Shown here: piece after piece, positions 18,214-27,465 of the stretch
Layout of the letters: each line of letters opens with the position of its first letter
Position numbering within the stretch: position 1 is the first letter of the stretch
NCBI RefSeq assembly: GCF_012272815.1
Contig: NZ_JAAWWL010000001.1
Span: forward strand, 1 to 64,000
Source: Croceivirga thetidis
GTDB lineage: Bacteria; Bacteroidota; Bacteroidia; Flavobacteriales; Flavobacteriaceae
Direction: 5' to 3'
DNA: 64,000 nucleotides
Program-made: the position numbers and the translations under genes
The notes under the pieces: model-generated
What the model was told of the DNA's origin: nothing
Seen by the model: only the letters and a program-made list of their open reading frames with translations
Databases searched by the model: none

Positions 18214-20532
18214 CTATCCTTTGACTTTTTCTTTGAATTGGTCAAAATCAGACTTTTGCTCTTCTTTTGGCCAAGAATTATTTGTGGTATCAATATCAGC
18301 TGTTTCCAATTTTGGATCAACAACAATACCTACCAATTCTTTCTGGGAAGAAATTAGTTTTTTAACCTCTTTATCATTTTTTCGCCAAACCTCTGGTGGA
18401 TAGGTAACGTTTTCCTTACTTCCATCTGCATAAGTATATTCTACTATTAAAGGCATAGGAATACCACCTGGCTTATCAAAGGTTATTTCGTAGAAGTATT
18501 TGGGCTCTTCAACGTTTGCCCTTTCTTCTTCAGACATATTATCCATCAAAAATTCCTTCAGGCTTTGAGAAGTCTCACTGGGTGCCTTACCCTTCAAGTC
18601 CTCACTGTAATCCTCACTGCCTTCTTCGGCTAAATACACTAATGGAGGTAAGTCAGCTTCTGTAAGGTTACGAGCTGCCATATACTCCTGCATTCTTTTC
18701 GTTGGTTTATCGGATACGTAATATTTTTTGATGTCTTTTACACCAATATCAACATAGTCGGTTGTATAGAACCAACTTCTCCAAAACCAATCTAAATCAA
18801 CCGCTGAGGCATCTTCCATTGTTCTAAAGAAATCTTCTGGCGAAGGATGTTTGAACATCCAACGTTGTGCATATGTCTTAAAGGCATGGTCAAACAACTC
18901 ACGGCCCATTACGGTCTCTCTAAGAATGTTCAAAGCCGTGGCGGGTTTTCCATAAGCATTTGCACCCAACTGATATACGTTTTCAGGATTTGACATTATG
19001 GGGGCAATAAAATCCTGCTCACCCGCCATGTAAGGAACAATCTTAGAAGGCTCTCCTCTTCTCGATGGATACTTATCATTAGGTGCTACGGCTTCCGGAA
19101 AATTCTCCCCAAATTCCTGCTCAGTCAAATATTGCATAAAAGTATCAAGACCTTCATCCATCCATCCCCATTGTCGTTCATCGGAGTTAACAATCATTGG
19201 AAAGTAATTGTGTCCAACCTCATGGATTATTACACTTATCATTCCATACTTTGTTCTATCAGAAACTGTCCCATCAGGATTCGGTCTTCCAAAATTGAAG
19301 CAAATCATCGGATATTCCATTCCGATATTTTTGGCACTTACCGAAATTGCTTTATTGTAAGGGTAATCAAAAGTGAATTTCGAATAGGTCTGCAATGTTT
19401 GAACAACTGCTTTTGTTGAATATTCTTCCCAAAGTGGATTACCTTCTTTCGGATACAAAGAAACCGCCATTACATCTCGATTACCCATTTTAACCGCCTG
19501 GGCATCCATAATATATTTTCTAGATGATGCGAAGGCAAAGTCACGAACCGGAATACCAGCTTCTGTCTTAAATCGCCAAGTTTTCTTTTTTTCTGAAAAA
19601 GAAGATTCTTTTGCTGTAGCTTCTTCTTGAGTAACAATGATTACAGGCTTGTCGTAAGACTTTTTAGCTTGCTCATAGCGCTTCAACATATCTTTCGAAT
19701 AAACTTCCTTTCTGTTTTGAAGTACCCCAGTAGCATCTACAATATGATCAGCAGGAACAGTTATGTTTACTTCATAGTCTCCGAATGGAAGGGCAAATTC
19801 GCCATTACCCCAAAATTGATGGTTCTGCCATCCTTCATTGTCACTATAGTGCGCCATTCTTGGAAAAAACTGGGCTATAGTGTAATCTCTGTTTCCATCA
19901 CCTGGGTAAAATTCATACCCTGAGCGACCTCCATCATTTGGCCTATCATTAATGTTATACCACCATTTTATTGAAAAAGACATTTTCTCACCTGCTTTGA
20001 GGGGCTGTGGAATATTAATCCTCATCATAGTCTGATTAACAGTAAAGGATAAATTGTTACCTGAAGCATCCTTTACCCAATCAATATTAAAACCACCCTC
20101 AAAGCCGTCACTCATAAATGTATTTGTGAATGTACCCGCCTGATAGGCCAAATTAACACCACCGCCATTGCGTAAAGGCGACTTAGAGTCTTTTGCACGA
20201 ACATTTTGGTCGAGCTGAACCCATAGGAATTCTAGGTTATCAGGAGAGTTGTTGTGATAGGTAATGGTTTCTTCACCATACAGTTTTGCGTTTTTATCGT
20301 CCAACTCAATATCCATCTTGTAATCGGCCTGTTGTTGGTAATAATCAGGACCAGGAGCTCCAGACGCAGAACGATATGTATTAGGCGTTGAAAATTCTTG
20401 ATACATCTGCCTAAACTTACTTTGGTTGGTATGGCCAGGCTTGCGTTCCTCTTTTTCAGCTTCTTCTTGGGCCATTACAAAGGACCCGAACAAAAAGAGA
20501 ACTGAGGCAAAACAATACGTTAACTTGTTCAT
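18214..20532 (-). CDS. M1-family zinc metallopeptidase, exported
   Basis: A 772-residue exported aminopeptidase-like enzyme. The ATG at 20532 opens a signal peptide (MNKLTYCFASVLFLFGSFVMA, before QEEAE) and is preferred over the ATG at 20553. The catalytic motif HEVGH is at 437-441, followed by the third zinc ligand in WMDEGLDTF. The exopeptidase GXMEN element is replaced by GMEYP, as in some Bacteroidetes M1 members. The N-terminal half is the M1 beta-saddle domain (YHNNSPDNLEFLWVQLDQN). The C-terminal 170 residues are charged and of unclear function. It probably trims peptides in the periplasm or at the cell surface. It lies in line with the DUF6702 gene, with a 62-base gap. Confidence 0.9.
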   Translation of the reverse strand: MNKLTYCFASVLFLFGSFVMAQEEAEKEERKPGHTNQSKFRQMYQEFSTPNTYRSASGAPGPDYYQQQADYKMDIELDDKNAKLYGEETITYHNNSPDNLEFLWVQLDQNVRAKDSKSPLRNGGGVNLAYQAGTFTNTFMSDGFEGGFNIDWVKDASGNNLSFTVNQTMMRINIPQPLKAGEKMSFSIKWWYNINDRPNDGGRSGYEFYPGDGNRDYTIAQFFPRMAHYSDNEGWQNHQFWGNGEFALPFGDYEVNITVPADHIVDATGVLQNRKEVYSKDMLKRYEQAKKSYDKPVIIVTQEEATAKESSFSEKKKTWRFKTEAGIPVRDFAFASSRKYIMDAQAVKMGNRDVMAVSLYPKEGNPLWEEYSTKAVVQTLQTYSKFTFDYPYNKAISVSAKNIGMEYPMICFNFGRPNPDGTVSDRTKYGMISVIIHEVGHNYFPMIVNSDERQWGWMDEGLDTFMQYLTEQEFGENFPEAVAPNDKYPSRRGEPSKIVPYMAGEQDFIAPIMSNPENVYQLGANAYGKPATALNILRETVMGRELFDHAFKTYAQRWMFKHPSPEDFFRTMEDASAVDLDWFWRSWFYTTDYVDIGVKDIKKYYVSDKPTKRMQEYMAARNLTEADLPPLVYLAEEGSEDYSEDLKGKAPSETSQSLKEFLMDNMSEEERANVEEPKYFYEITFDKPGGIPMPLIVEYTYADGSKENVTYPPEVWRKNDKEVKKLISSQKELVGIVVDPKLETADIDTTNNSWPKEEQKSDFDQFKEKVKG

Positions 20533-20594
20533 TATTAAATTGATTTTAAACATTTTGGAAAATTACCGTTTTTTAACACCAGCCAAAAAGGGTG

Positions 20595-21092
20595 TTAGAA
20601 GTTTAACATTCCTTTAGCATCACTTTTTGTGAGGACAAAACTTTTTTTATCGCCCTTCCATTTAATGTGTACAATATTCTTTTGTTCGTCATATAAATCG
20701 GTGAGAATTTCGTTGTAAATGGCAAGTGATTTTAGATTGGAAAGCCCAACATTTTCTACTTCGAGATAAAAAAGAACAAGATCTGCGTCATATTTTTTCC
20801 CTAGGTAGGTATAATTTAAAGGCTCCCCATCAATTTCTACAACTAATTTGGCACGTAAATACTTTTCTATATAAAAATCTGCCATGTCACTTTCACTGGA
20901 AGTGTCCAAGGCTGCTTTGATATCATATCTTTCTTTTAAAACAGATTCCAAATCATCAATAAAAACGCGCGTTGTTATTTCAAACGAATCATTTTTTTCT
21001 GAATAGTTAACATTAGTCACACTAACATAAAATTTATGCATGGTGCTAAATGACATTAATATCAACGTTAAAGCCAGTAAGAATTTCTTCAT
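20595..21092 (-). CDS. DUF6702 family protein, exported
   Basis: A 165-residue protein resembling the DUF6702 family of Bacteroidetes. ATG 21092 begins a signal peptide (MKKFLLALTLILMSFSTMHKF). A second in-frame ATG at 21122 overlaps the upstream stop (ATGA) and would add ten residues, so the start is not certain. Typical family features are KFYVSVTNVNYSEKNDSFEITTRVFIDDLE split by short loops, and the C-terminal VHIKWKGDKKSFVLT. The function is unknown. These genes often sit beside M1 peptidases and CarboxypepD_reg-like genes in Flavobacteria, as here. Confidence 0.82.
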   Translation of the reverse strand: MKKFLLALTLILMSFSTMHKFYVSVTNVNYSEKNDSFEITTRVFIDDLESVLKERYDIKAALDTSSESDMADFYIEKYLRAKLVVEIDGEPLNYTYLGKKYDADLVLFYLEVENVGLSNLKSLAIYNEILTDLYDEQKNIVHIKWKGDKKSFVLTKSDAKGMLNF

Positions 21093-21118
21093 TTTTTGAT
21101 AGTATTGGTTAGTGCCCC

Positions 21119-21907
21119 TCATTCTAATTCGTTGTTTTCACGGTACAACTTACTTCTTCTGAGTAGATATTCCCAAAGTAGTAATTGGTCTTTTCTAGAA
21201 ACCAATTGTTGAAATTCGTCATCCACTTCACAGAAATACATAAAATCAGCAATTTTCCGTTTTGGAATTTTTAATTCACTTAAAAACAGAGAATCAACAA
21301 TCGAGGCTTCAACAGCATTTGTTTTTGCATACTTCTTATCTACAGCTACCCGGTTTTTCAACATTTTGGTACGACCAGTAATCATGTTTATCAATGGGTC
21401 TAGAGGCGGGCTTAACAACATACCCAAATTGAATTTACCATAAGAGGCCTGCATCAATTTACGTTCACTTTGCGTGGGTATTTTGGCATGTGCGTTTGGT
21501 AGGCCCAAAGACTCTGCGGTTACAGGAGCGACATTCATTGCTTTTGCATCCGTATTCAGGTCTCCTGAAAGATTATAAGGTAAGACTACCACTTCGCGCA
21601 ATTCATTTACAAAGGCTTGCATAGGAACCCGAACAAAACTAGAATTGAAAATTGGTTCAGTGACCGGAAGTATTTTTCTTTTAAGTTGTACTGCTGAAAA
21701 TACCAAGGTATCCAGCTCCCTAACCTCTATAGAAAAATTGCCTTCAAAATCGGTAATGGTTGCTTTTTTTGTGGAGACATTTTGAATGGTAACACCTGTT
21801 ACATCTTCTCCAGGGGCAATGACCTTACCCTTTAAAAGTTTGACATTTTGGCCTTGGGCAACAAAAAATACCATGAAGAGGCCAAGAAGAATGCTAATTT
21901 TCTTCAA
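21119..21907 (-). CDS. CarboxypepD_reg-like domain protein (paralogue 2)
   Basis: A 262-residue exported protein. The start is set at TTG 21907 because it opens a signal peptide (KKISILLGLFMVFFVAQG, before QNVKL). The in-frame ATG at 22009 would add 34 non-signal residues inside the upstream gene. Residues about 20-95 are a carboxypeptidase-regulatory-like domain (KGKVIAPGEDVTGVTIQN, then ATITDFEGNFSIEV). The rest is helical and ends with basic and acidic residues. It is a paralogue of the preceding gene, overlaps its end by 14 bases and is translationally linked to the DUF6702 gene. The function is unknown. Confidence 0.8.
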   Translation of the reverse strand: MKKISILLGLFMVFFVAQGQNVKLLKGKVIAPGEDVTGVTIQNVSTKKATITDFEGNFSIEVRELDTLVFSAVQLKRKILPVTEPIFNSSFVRVPMQAFVNELREVVVLPYNLSGDLNTDAKAMNVAPVTAESLGLPNAHAKIPTQSERKLMQASYGKFNLGMLLSPPLDPLINMITGRTKMLKNRVAVDKKYAKTNAVEASIVDSLFLSELKIPKRKIADFMYFCEVDDEFQQLVSRKDQLLLWEYLLRRSKLYRENNELE

Positions 21908-22640
21908 GTTCAGCTCTGAAATTGTCGCTTTCGGTAACCAAAAAATCAAGAAGTTCAAACTCATTTTCCTTGCGTAACAATGTTTTTGAAGGTACTTTTT
22001 CATCAACATAGATTAAAAAAGCATCTATTTTATCACGTGGCAGTCTCAGGTCAACCAAAAAGAACTCATCATCATAAACCGTTCTCAAGACATCACTGAC
22101 CCTTAAATCAATGCCATCTTCCTCACTATTCTTTTGTCCTTTAAATAAAGCCTTAAAAATGTTAACAAAATTTATGCCATCACGCATTCCCCTCTCGGTC
22201 CTAGACATAGCAACGTTTTCTATTTCAGCGCCGCGGTCAATTTCGTATTCGACTTCTTTAAATTCTTCATTTTTCAATTCAACAAATTTTTCTTGATCTT
22301 CAGGGCTAACCGTAACCTCGTCCAATTCGCGAACCTTTTCTTCGACCTCGACGACCAATCTATTTTTTTGTAAGATTTCTGCAGTGATTTTCACTAATTC
22401 GTACTGATAATTTACTGCGGTGAAAACCAGTTCATCACCAATCTTAACCTCAATGGCAAACTGACCATCTTCATTGGTTATCGTTGAGGTCTCGGTAGTG
22501 GTGTTTATTACGTACTCGTTTGGCACATTTACCCCCCGGTAAATTACTTGACCTCTTAAAAGACTACGGCCATCTTGAGCATTTATAACACTCGAACAAA
22601 AAAAGACGATAAATATCGCGCCAAAAAACCTCATAGACAT
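21894..22640 (-). CDS. CarboxypepD_reg-like domain protein (paralogue 1)
   Basis: A 248-residue exported protein, the first gene of a minus-strand operon running to the M1 peptidase. The signal peptide is SMRFFGAIFIVFFCSSVINA. The regulatory-like beta-sandwich follows (RGQVIYRGVNVPNEYVIN, then STITNEDGQFAIEV). An acidic region VVEVEEKVRELDEVTVSPED resembles the link to a TonB plug but no barrel follows. The C-terminal half (SDVLRTVYDDEFFLVDLRLP, then IDAFLIYVDEKV) matches the C-terminal pattern of its downstream paralogue (IPKRKIADFMYFCEVDDEF). The family function is not known to me. Confidence 0.82.
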   Translation of the reverse strand: MSMRFFGAIFIVFFCSSVINAQDGRSLLRGQVIYRGVNVPNEYVINTTTETSTITNEDGQFAIEVKIGDELVFTAVNYQYELVKITAEILQKNRLVVEVEEKVRELDEVTVSPEDQEKFVELKNEEFKEVEYEIDRGAEIENVAMSRTERGMRDGINFVNIFKALFKGQKNSEEDGIDLRVSDVLRTVYDDEFFLVDLRLPRDKIDAFLIYVDEKVPSKTLLRKENEFELLDFLVTESDNFRAELEEN

Positions 22641-22829
22641 TGATACATTGCAATGGGATAAAGAAAATTGAAGTGACCCATTAAAAAAAATGAAATGGTT
22701 GTAAACTTTTGTTAATTCTTGGCAAAAACGGGTATTAGACGAGAATAAATATTGAAAAACAACTTAAACATTTCATCCGTTCACTTTGGTATTTTGACGT
22801 ATAAAATTAGGTTTATTTGGCGATAAGGT

Positions 22830-22837
22830 TACTTTTG
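22830..22837 (+). promoter_or_regulatory. Candidate Bacteroidetes -7 element (TACTTTTG)
   Basis: A TAnnTTTG match 36 bases before the fibre-protein ATG at 22873. The nearest upstream TTTG is only ten bases away, shorter than the usual -33 spacing, so confidence is limited. Confidence 0.4.
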
Positions 22838-22872
22838 TGATTGCTATAATTTGCTCTAAATCCCTACCTACA

Positions 22873-25800
22873 ATGAGAACACTAGCTGTTTGCCTATTAT
22901 TTACAATACTTGGCTCAACTTTAAGTGCACAGGTAAAAATTGGTCAAAATCCACAGTCGTTAAATCCTGCTTCCATTCTAGAATTGGAAGACGACAACAA
23001 AGCACTCGTGCTTACTAGAATCTCCAATGCGAATATGAATTCGATGAATCCTTTGCAAGGAGCATTGGTCTACAATACCGATGTTGGATGCATATTCTAT
23101 TTTGACGGGTTGGTCTGGGATAATTTATGCGACTCTGAAGGCACAACCAATGAAAGTCTTGAATTGGTTGACAATGAATTAATTCTTACAGATAGTGCCG
23201 GTAATCAGGTAACCGTACTGCTAGAAACAATTAGTCAGCAAACTTTTTCCACCGATGCAGTTCAAAATTTTCGTGAAACAATAGTTATTACCCAGACTGG
23301 GGATAATTTCAATTTTGAAGTTTCGGAAATTACCGGAGAACAGATTGCCGATTTTACAATACAAGGAGTGGATATCGCAGAAGAGACCATACGAAGTAAC
23401 AATCTTGCACCAAATTCTGTAGGTCAGTCAGAGTTATCCGAAAACTCAGTGTCAGATAGTGAAATCGATTATTCGCAGGTAACACTAAACGATTTTACCA
23501 ACGATGCTGGCTATCTAACCACTGCTCAAATTGTTAGTCCAGATGTGGGTAATGATATCATAGATTCTGCAGGTGCATTTTATGATGATAGTTCATTGCA
23601 AACCCAGATCAATACCAATTCGACCAATCTTACACAACATTTGGCCGATGACAATGATTTGGACGAGACGAATGAACTTGTTACAGAATTTAGGTTGGAT
23701 GGGAATATTTTGACCTTATCTGAAGGTACCAATACCCAATCGGTGAGTCTGGATCCACTAGCTGGAACGGGCACGGACGACCAGAATTTGGAAAATGCCA
23801 CTTTAGATGCAGGCAATATTCTGACTATAGAAATTGAAGATGGAGATCCGGTTACCGTTGATTTGTCAGCTTTGGCAGCAGATGGTTTGGTAAGTGCTGT
23901 CGCATTTGATGGAACAAACTTGAATTTTACTGGTGCGAATGGAGCGTTCAATGGCAGTGTTGATATTTCTGCCTTGACAGGACCTCCAGCAGATGGAGAT
24001 GAAACGATAATCAATGCAGGAACAAATGTCACCGTTACAGGCACCGGTACAATTGGTGACCCTTATATAATCAATTCCACTGCCGCTGGGGCCGATGGTG
24101 TGGTATCCAATGTAGTATTGAATGGTACAGATTTAGAATTTACAGGTGCCGACGGAGGATTCAACGGTACTGTTCCTTTAGCAGGCTTGGGTGCAGGAAG
24201 CACCGAAGTTGCTGATGGCACTACAATTACCGGTGATGGTAGTGCGGGAGACCCATTCAAGATTGAACCTTCTACAGTAAACGGTCAATTCTTAAGAACC
24301 GATCCTACAACAGGTGATGTTGTCTGGGATGACTTACCTACCGGAACTGGTGGAGCTGTTAGTTCAGATGGGGTAACAATTGTAGGAGATGGTGTTGCAA
24401 CCGATTTACAAGTCGCCGATGGTGGTATTACCGCCGTTAAGATAGACCAAATGGGGGCCACAGATGGTCAAGCGATTAAATGGAACGATGGTGCAGGTAC
24501 CTGGGAACCCCAAGACGATAGAAATAGTGTAAATACTTTTTTCGGTTTCCAAAACAACCCAATTTCAGGTAATCGCGAACTCTTTGTACGTGATAGTGAC
24601 GGCAATGAAGTTGGTGTAGAGGTTACTGAATTGCAAACAGAAATTGGAGCTGGCACTGGTACAGATGACCAAGAGGCAGATGAGGTTCCTTACGACAATA
24701 CTGCTTCTGGCCTAACAGCAACCGATACCCAAGCGGCAATTGATGAAATAGTGGCCGCTGGCACTGGTACAGATGACCAAGAGGCCGATGAGGTGCCTTT
24801 TGACAACACCGCATCAGGGTTAACCGCCACCGATACACAAGCTGCAATCGATGAGTTGGATACAGCCATCGATGCTTTTGTCGATACCGATGATCAAGAA
24901 GCAGATGAAGTTCCTTACGACAATACTGCATCTGGTTTGACAGCAACAGATACACAAGCAGCAATTGATGAAATAGTGGCCGCTGGCACCGGAACAGATG
25001 ACCAAGAAGCAGATGAGGTTCTTTTTGACAACACCGCATCTGGTTTAACCGCCACCGATACACAAGCGGCAATTGATGAGTTGGATACGGCCATCGACGC
25101 CTTTGTCGATACCGATGATCAAGAGGCTGATGAAGTTCCTTACGACAATACTGCATCTGGTTTGACAGCAACAGATACACAAGCAGCAATTGATGAAATA
25201 GTGGCCGCTGGCACCGGTACAGATGACCAAGAAGCAGATGAGGTTCCTTTTGATAACACTGCATCTGGCTTAACCGCCACCGATACACAAGCTGCAATCG
25301 ACGAGCTGGATACTGCTATTGATGCCTTTGTTGATACCGATGATCAAGAGGCTGATGAAGTACCTTTTGATAACACTGCATCCGGCTTAACTGCCACCGA
25401 TACACAAGCAGCAATCGATGAATTGGATACAGCGATTGATGCATTTGTCGATACCGATGACCAAGAAGCAGATGAGGTACCTTATGACAATACCACATCG
25501 GGTCTAACAGCTACAGATACCCAAGCAGCAATCGATGAACTTGTGGCAGCAGGAAATAGTGATGATCAAGATGCAACTGAGGTTCCTATTATTGATACAG
25601 CAGACAATTTTGTTTCGAATAATGTTGAAGGAGCACTTGTTGAATTATCGAATTCTTTACCAACAGCTTTAACAGAAGGCTCCATACCCTTCGCAGACAA
25701 CGCAGGGGCTCTAACTGAAGATAATGACAATCTATTCTGGGATGACACGAATAACCAACTCTTTGTAAATATGGTTGCTGCTGACAGAGCTTTTAATGCA

Positions 25801-27456
25801 GGTACTTCCGTAGCTTCAAGGGCAAAAATATTTATGGGGCATGATGCGGGTAACCTAGTTGCCTATCCACTTCATATTACCCATACCAATGTTGACGGCT
25901 TCAGTCCAAGTGAAGGGGTCGGTATTTCTTTTGGAGTAGACCAAACACCCACTTTTGGTAAGGGTGCATTGATTTACCGAAGAGATGATACAGATGGGGC
26001 TTTTGGAAAAGGGAATTTCCATTTTTTACAAAACAGTGTAAATTCCTTTAGTAATCCTGGTTTTGGAGACGAGGTAATGACAATAAGAAACAACGGTAAC
26101 GTAGGTATTGGTGCTGGCTTTACCAACCCAACCTCCAAACTACATGTACAAGGAGATTTATTTGTTGTTAACGAGTTTCGTGATTCTGACGGAGATGCAG
26201 GGACAGCTGGTCAAGTGCTATCATCAACCGTTACTGGAACGAATTGGATTGATGCTGGAGGTGCTGGCGCCAACACTAATTTCGCCGAGAATGACCTTAC
26301 CCTTGATGGTAACAGAACTCATGACCTTAATGGAAATGATTTAACGTTTAACGGAACAGGTTCTGTTGGTATTGGTATTGCCCCAGCTAATAAGCTACAT
26401 GTAGATGGTGCAGGTAGATTCGCGGGTATTCTAAACTCTGATGGAGTTGTTGGAGAACCATCTTTCAGATTTACTGACGACACTGACACAGGAATGTGGA
26501 GACCGGCTGCAGACGAAATTGGTTTTTCTGCAGGGGGTGTTGAAGCCATGCGAATTACAGAATTAGCGAATGCTACAACAGTATTAATCCAAGAAAATTT
26601 GGAGCTTGAAGCAAATCTTACCGATGTGAATCAATCCATTGGAAATCCGGGAGATGTGCTATCACGAGCTGTAACAGGAGGAGTTGAATGGGTGGCACCC
26701 TCTGCCGTTACAGATGAAAATTTTGCTGAAGATGATTTGACATTTAATGGCCCAAGAACACATAACCTTAGCAACAATAACCTGACAATAACAGGAGAAG
26801 GTAACGTTATTATTTCTGGTATACCCGATAATCCAAATGAAGCAAAACTACAAGTAGATGGTACCATTAATACGACTGGTATTAGGAATGCTAATGGTGC
26901 GGCAGCAGGCAATGTCTCTTATAGCTTCTTTGATGATTCAAGTACCGGAATGTATAAAGAAGTTGCCAGCACATTAGACTTTGCTACAGCTGGAACCGAA
27001 GCTATGCGAATTGATGCCGCCCAAAATGTGGGTATTGGACCAGCGTTCTACGGTGGTGGTGCCATAGCGATTGCCGAAAGATTGCATGTTGATGGTAATA
27101 TCCTAGCGACAGGAACTATTACTCCTGATTATGTCTTTCAATCATATTTTGACGGCTACAGCCCCTTAAAACCTTCCTATGAGATGTTTTCTCTTAAAGA
27201 AATAGAGGAATTCACAAGAAAATATAACCATCTTCCAGGTGTACCTTCTGCAAATCAGATAAAAGTTCAAGGAGGAATACTAGTTAATCGAGCTACTGAA
27301 ATAAACCTTGAAAAAATCGAAGAACTTTTTCTGCACACCATTGAGCAGCAAAAGAAAATCGACAATTTAAACAACGAGAATAAGGAACTTAAGTCTGAAT
27401 TGGACAGCCTAAAGGCCGAAATTGAAGCGATTAAAGAAATGTTGGGCAAAAACTAG
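22873..27456 (+). CDS. Large exported fibre-like protein with phage-tail-type repeats
   Basis: A 1527-residue exported protein. ATG 22873 opens a signal peptide (MRTLAVCLLFTILGSTLSA, before QVKIG); an upstream ATG at 22837 is ignored. The N-terminal motif (NPASILELEDDNKALVLTR, then GALVYNTDVGCIFYFDG) is common in Bacteroidetes fibre-like proteins. Residues 595-894 are eight repeats of EVPYDNTASGLTATDTQAAIDE type, a pattern also found in phage tail fibres. The later part has NVGIG / KLHVDG beta-fibre segments. The C-terminus (about 1415-1527: HLPGVPSANQIK, KIEELFLHTIEQQKKI) ends in a coiled coil rich in Leu, Lys and Glu. No S74 peptidase catalytic motif was seen. The type B cargo gene follows ten bases later. 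A trimeric surface-fibre role is inferred. Confidence 0.85.
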   Translation: MRTLAVCLLFTILGSTLSAQVKIGQNPQSLNPASILELEDDNKALVLTRISNANMNSMNPLQGALVYNTDVGCIFYFDGLVWDNLCDSEGTTNESLELVDNELILTDSAGNQVTVLLETISQQTFSTDAVQNFRETIVITQTGDNFNFEVSEITGEQIADFTIQGVDIAEETIRSNNLAPNSVGQSELSENSVSDSEIDYSQVTLNDFTNDAGYLTTAQIVSPDVGNDIIDSAGAFYDDSSLQTQINTNSTNLTQHLADDNDLDETNELVTEFRLDGNILTLSEGTNTQSVSLDPLAGTGTDDQNLENATLDAGNILTIEIEDGDPVTVDLSALAADGLVSAVAFDGTNLNFTGANGAFNGSVDISALTGPPADGDETIINAGTNVTVTGTGTIGDPYIINSTAAGADGVVSNVVLNGTDLEFTGADGGFNGTVPLAGLGAGSTEVADGTTITGDGSAGDPFKIEPSTVNGQFLRTDPTTGDVVWDDLPTGTGGAVSSDGVTIVGDGVATDLQVADGGITAVKIDQMGATDGQAIKWNDGAGTWEPQDDRNSVNTFFGFQNNPISGNRELFVRDSDGNEVGVEVTELQTEIGAGTGTDDQEADEVPYDNTASGLTATDTQAAIDEIVAAGTGTDDQEADEVPFDNTASGLTATDTQAAIDELDTAIDAFVDTDDQEADEVPYDNTASGLTATDTQAAIDEIVAAGTGTDDQEADEVLFDNTASGLTATDTQAAIDELDTAIDAFVDTDDQEADEVPYDNTASGLTATDTQAAIDEIVAAGTGTDDQEADEVPFDNTASGLTATDTQAAIDELDTAIDAFVDTDDQEADEVPFDNTASGLTATDTQAAIDELDTAIDAFVDTDDQEADEVPYDNTTSGLTATDTQAAIDELVAAGNSDDQDATEVPIIDTADNFVSNNVEGALVELSNSLPTALTEGSIPFADNAGALTEDNDNLFWDDTNNQLFVNMVAADRAFNAGTSVASRAKIFMGHDAGNLVAYPLHITHTNVDGFSPSEGVGISFGVDQTPTFGKGALIYRRDDTDGAFGKGNFHFLQNSVNSFSNPGFGDEVMTIRNNGNVGIGAGFTNPTSKLHVQGDLFVVNEFRDSDGDAGTAGQVLSSTVTGTNWIDAGGAGANTNFAENDLTLDGNRTHDLNGNDLTFNGTGSVGIGIAPANKLHVDGAGRFAGILNSDGVVGEPSFRFTDDTDTGMWRPAADEIGFSAGGVEAMRITELANATTVLIQENLELEANLTDVNQSIGNPGDVLSRAVTGGVEWVAPSAVTDENFAEDDLTFNGPRTHNLSNNNLTITGEGNVIISGIPDNPNEAKLQVDGTINTTGIRNANGAAAGNVSYSFFDDSSTGMYKEVASTLDFATAGTEAMRIDAAQNVGIGPAFYGGGAIAIAERLHVDGNILATGTITPDYVFQSYFDGYSPLKPSYEMFSLKEIEEFTRKYNHLPGVPSANQIKVQGGILVNRATEINLEKIEELFLHTIEQQKKIDNLNNENKELKSELDSLKAEIEAIKEMLGKN
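24655..25554 (+). repeat. Eight tandem coding repeats of about 100-125 bp in the fibre gene
   Basis: Eight units encode DDQEADEVPYDNTASGL and TATDTQAAIDE, with linkers alternating between IVAAGTG and LDTAIDAFVD. A ninth, diverged unit follows to about 25660. The alternation gives a two-unit super-repeat, broken near the end where two LDTAIDAFVD units stand together. Identity at the DNA level is high, so copy number may vary. Confidence 0.92.
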
Positions 27457-27465
27457 CTGGTAGTG

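Noticed and set aside
20574-20597. TAACACC / GGTGTTA hairpin at the end of the DUF6702 gene
   Set aside because: It lacks a T-tract on the coding strand and overlaps the stop codon, so it is not a convincing terminator.
24623-25297. A 224-codon minus-strand frame across the fibre repeats
   Set aside because: Low-complexity Gln/Leu/Arg/His sequence that simply mirrors the tandem repeat; it is an antisense shadow.
24655-25554. Possible CRISPR-like array from regularly spaced repeats
   Set aside because: The repeats are in frame, contiguous coding units without unique spacers and no cas genes are near.
22873-27456. Prophage remnant because of tail-fibre-like repeats
   Set aside because: No capsid, terminase, integrase or other phage genes are adjacent, and the protein has an export signal and a typical Bacteroidetes C-terminus.
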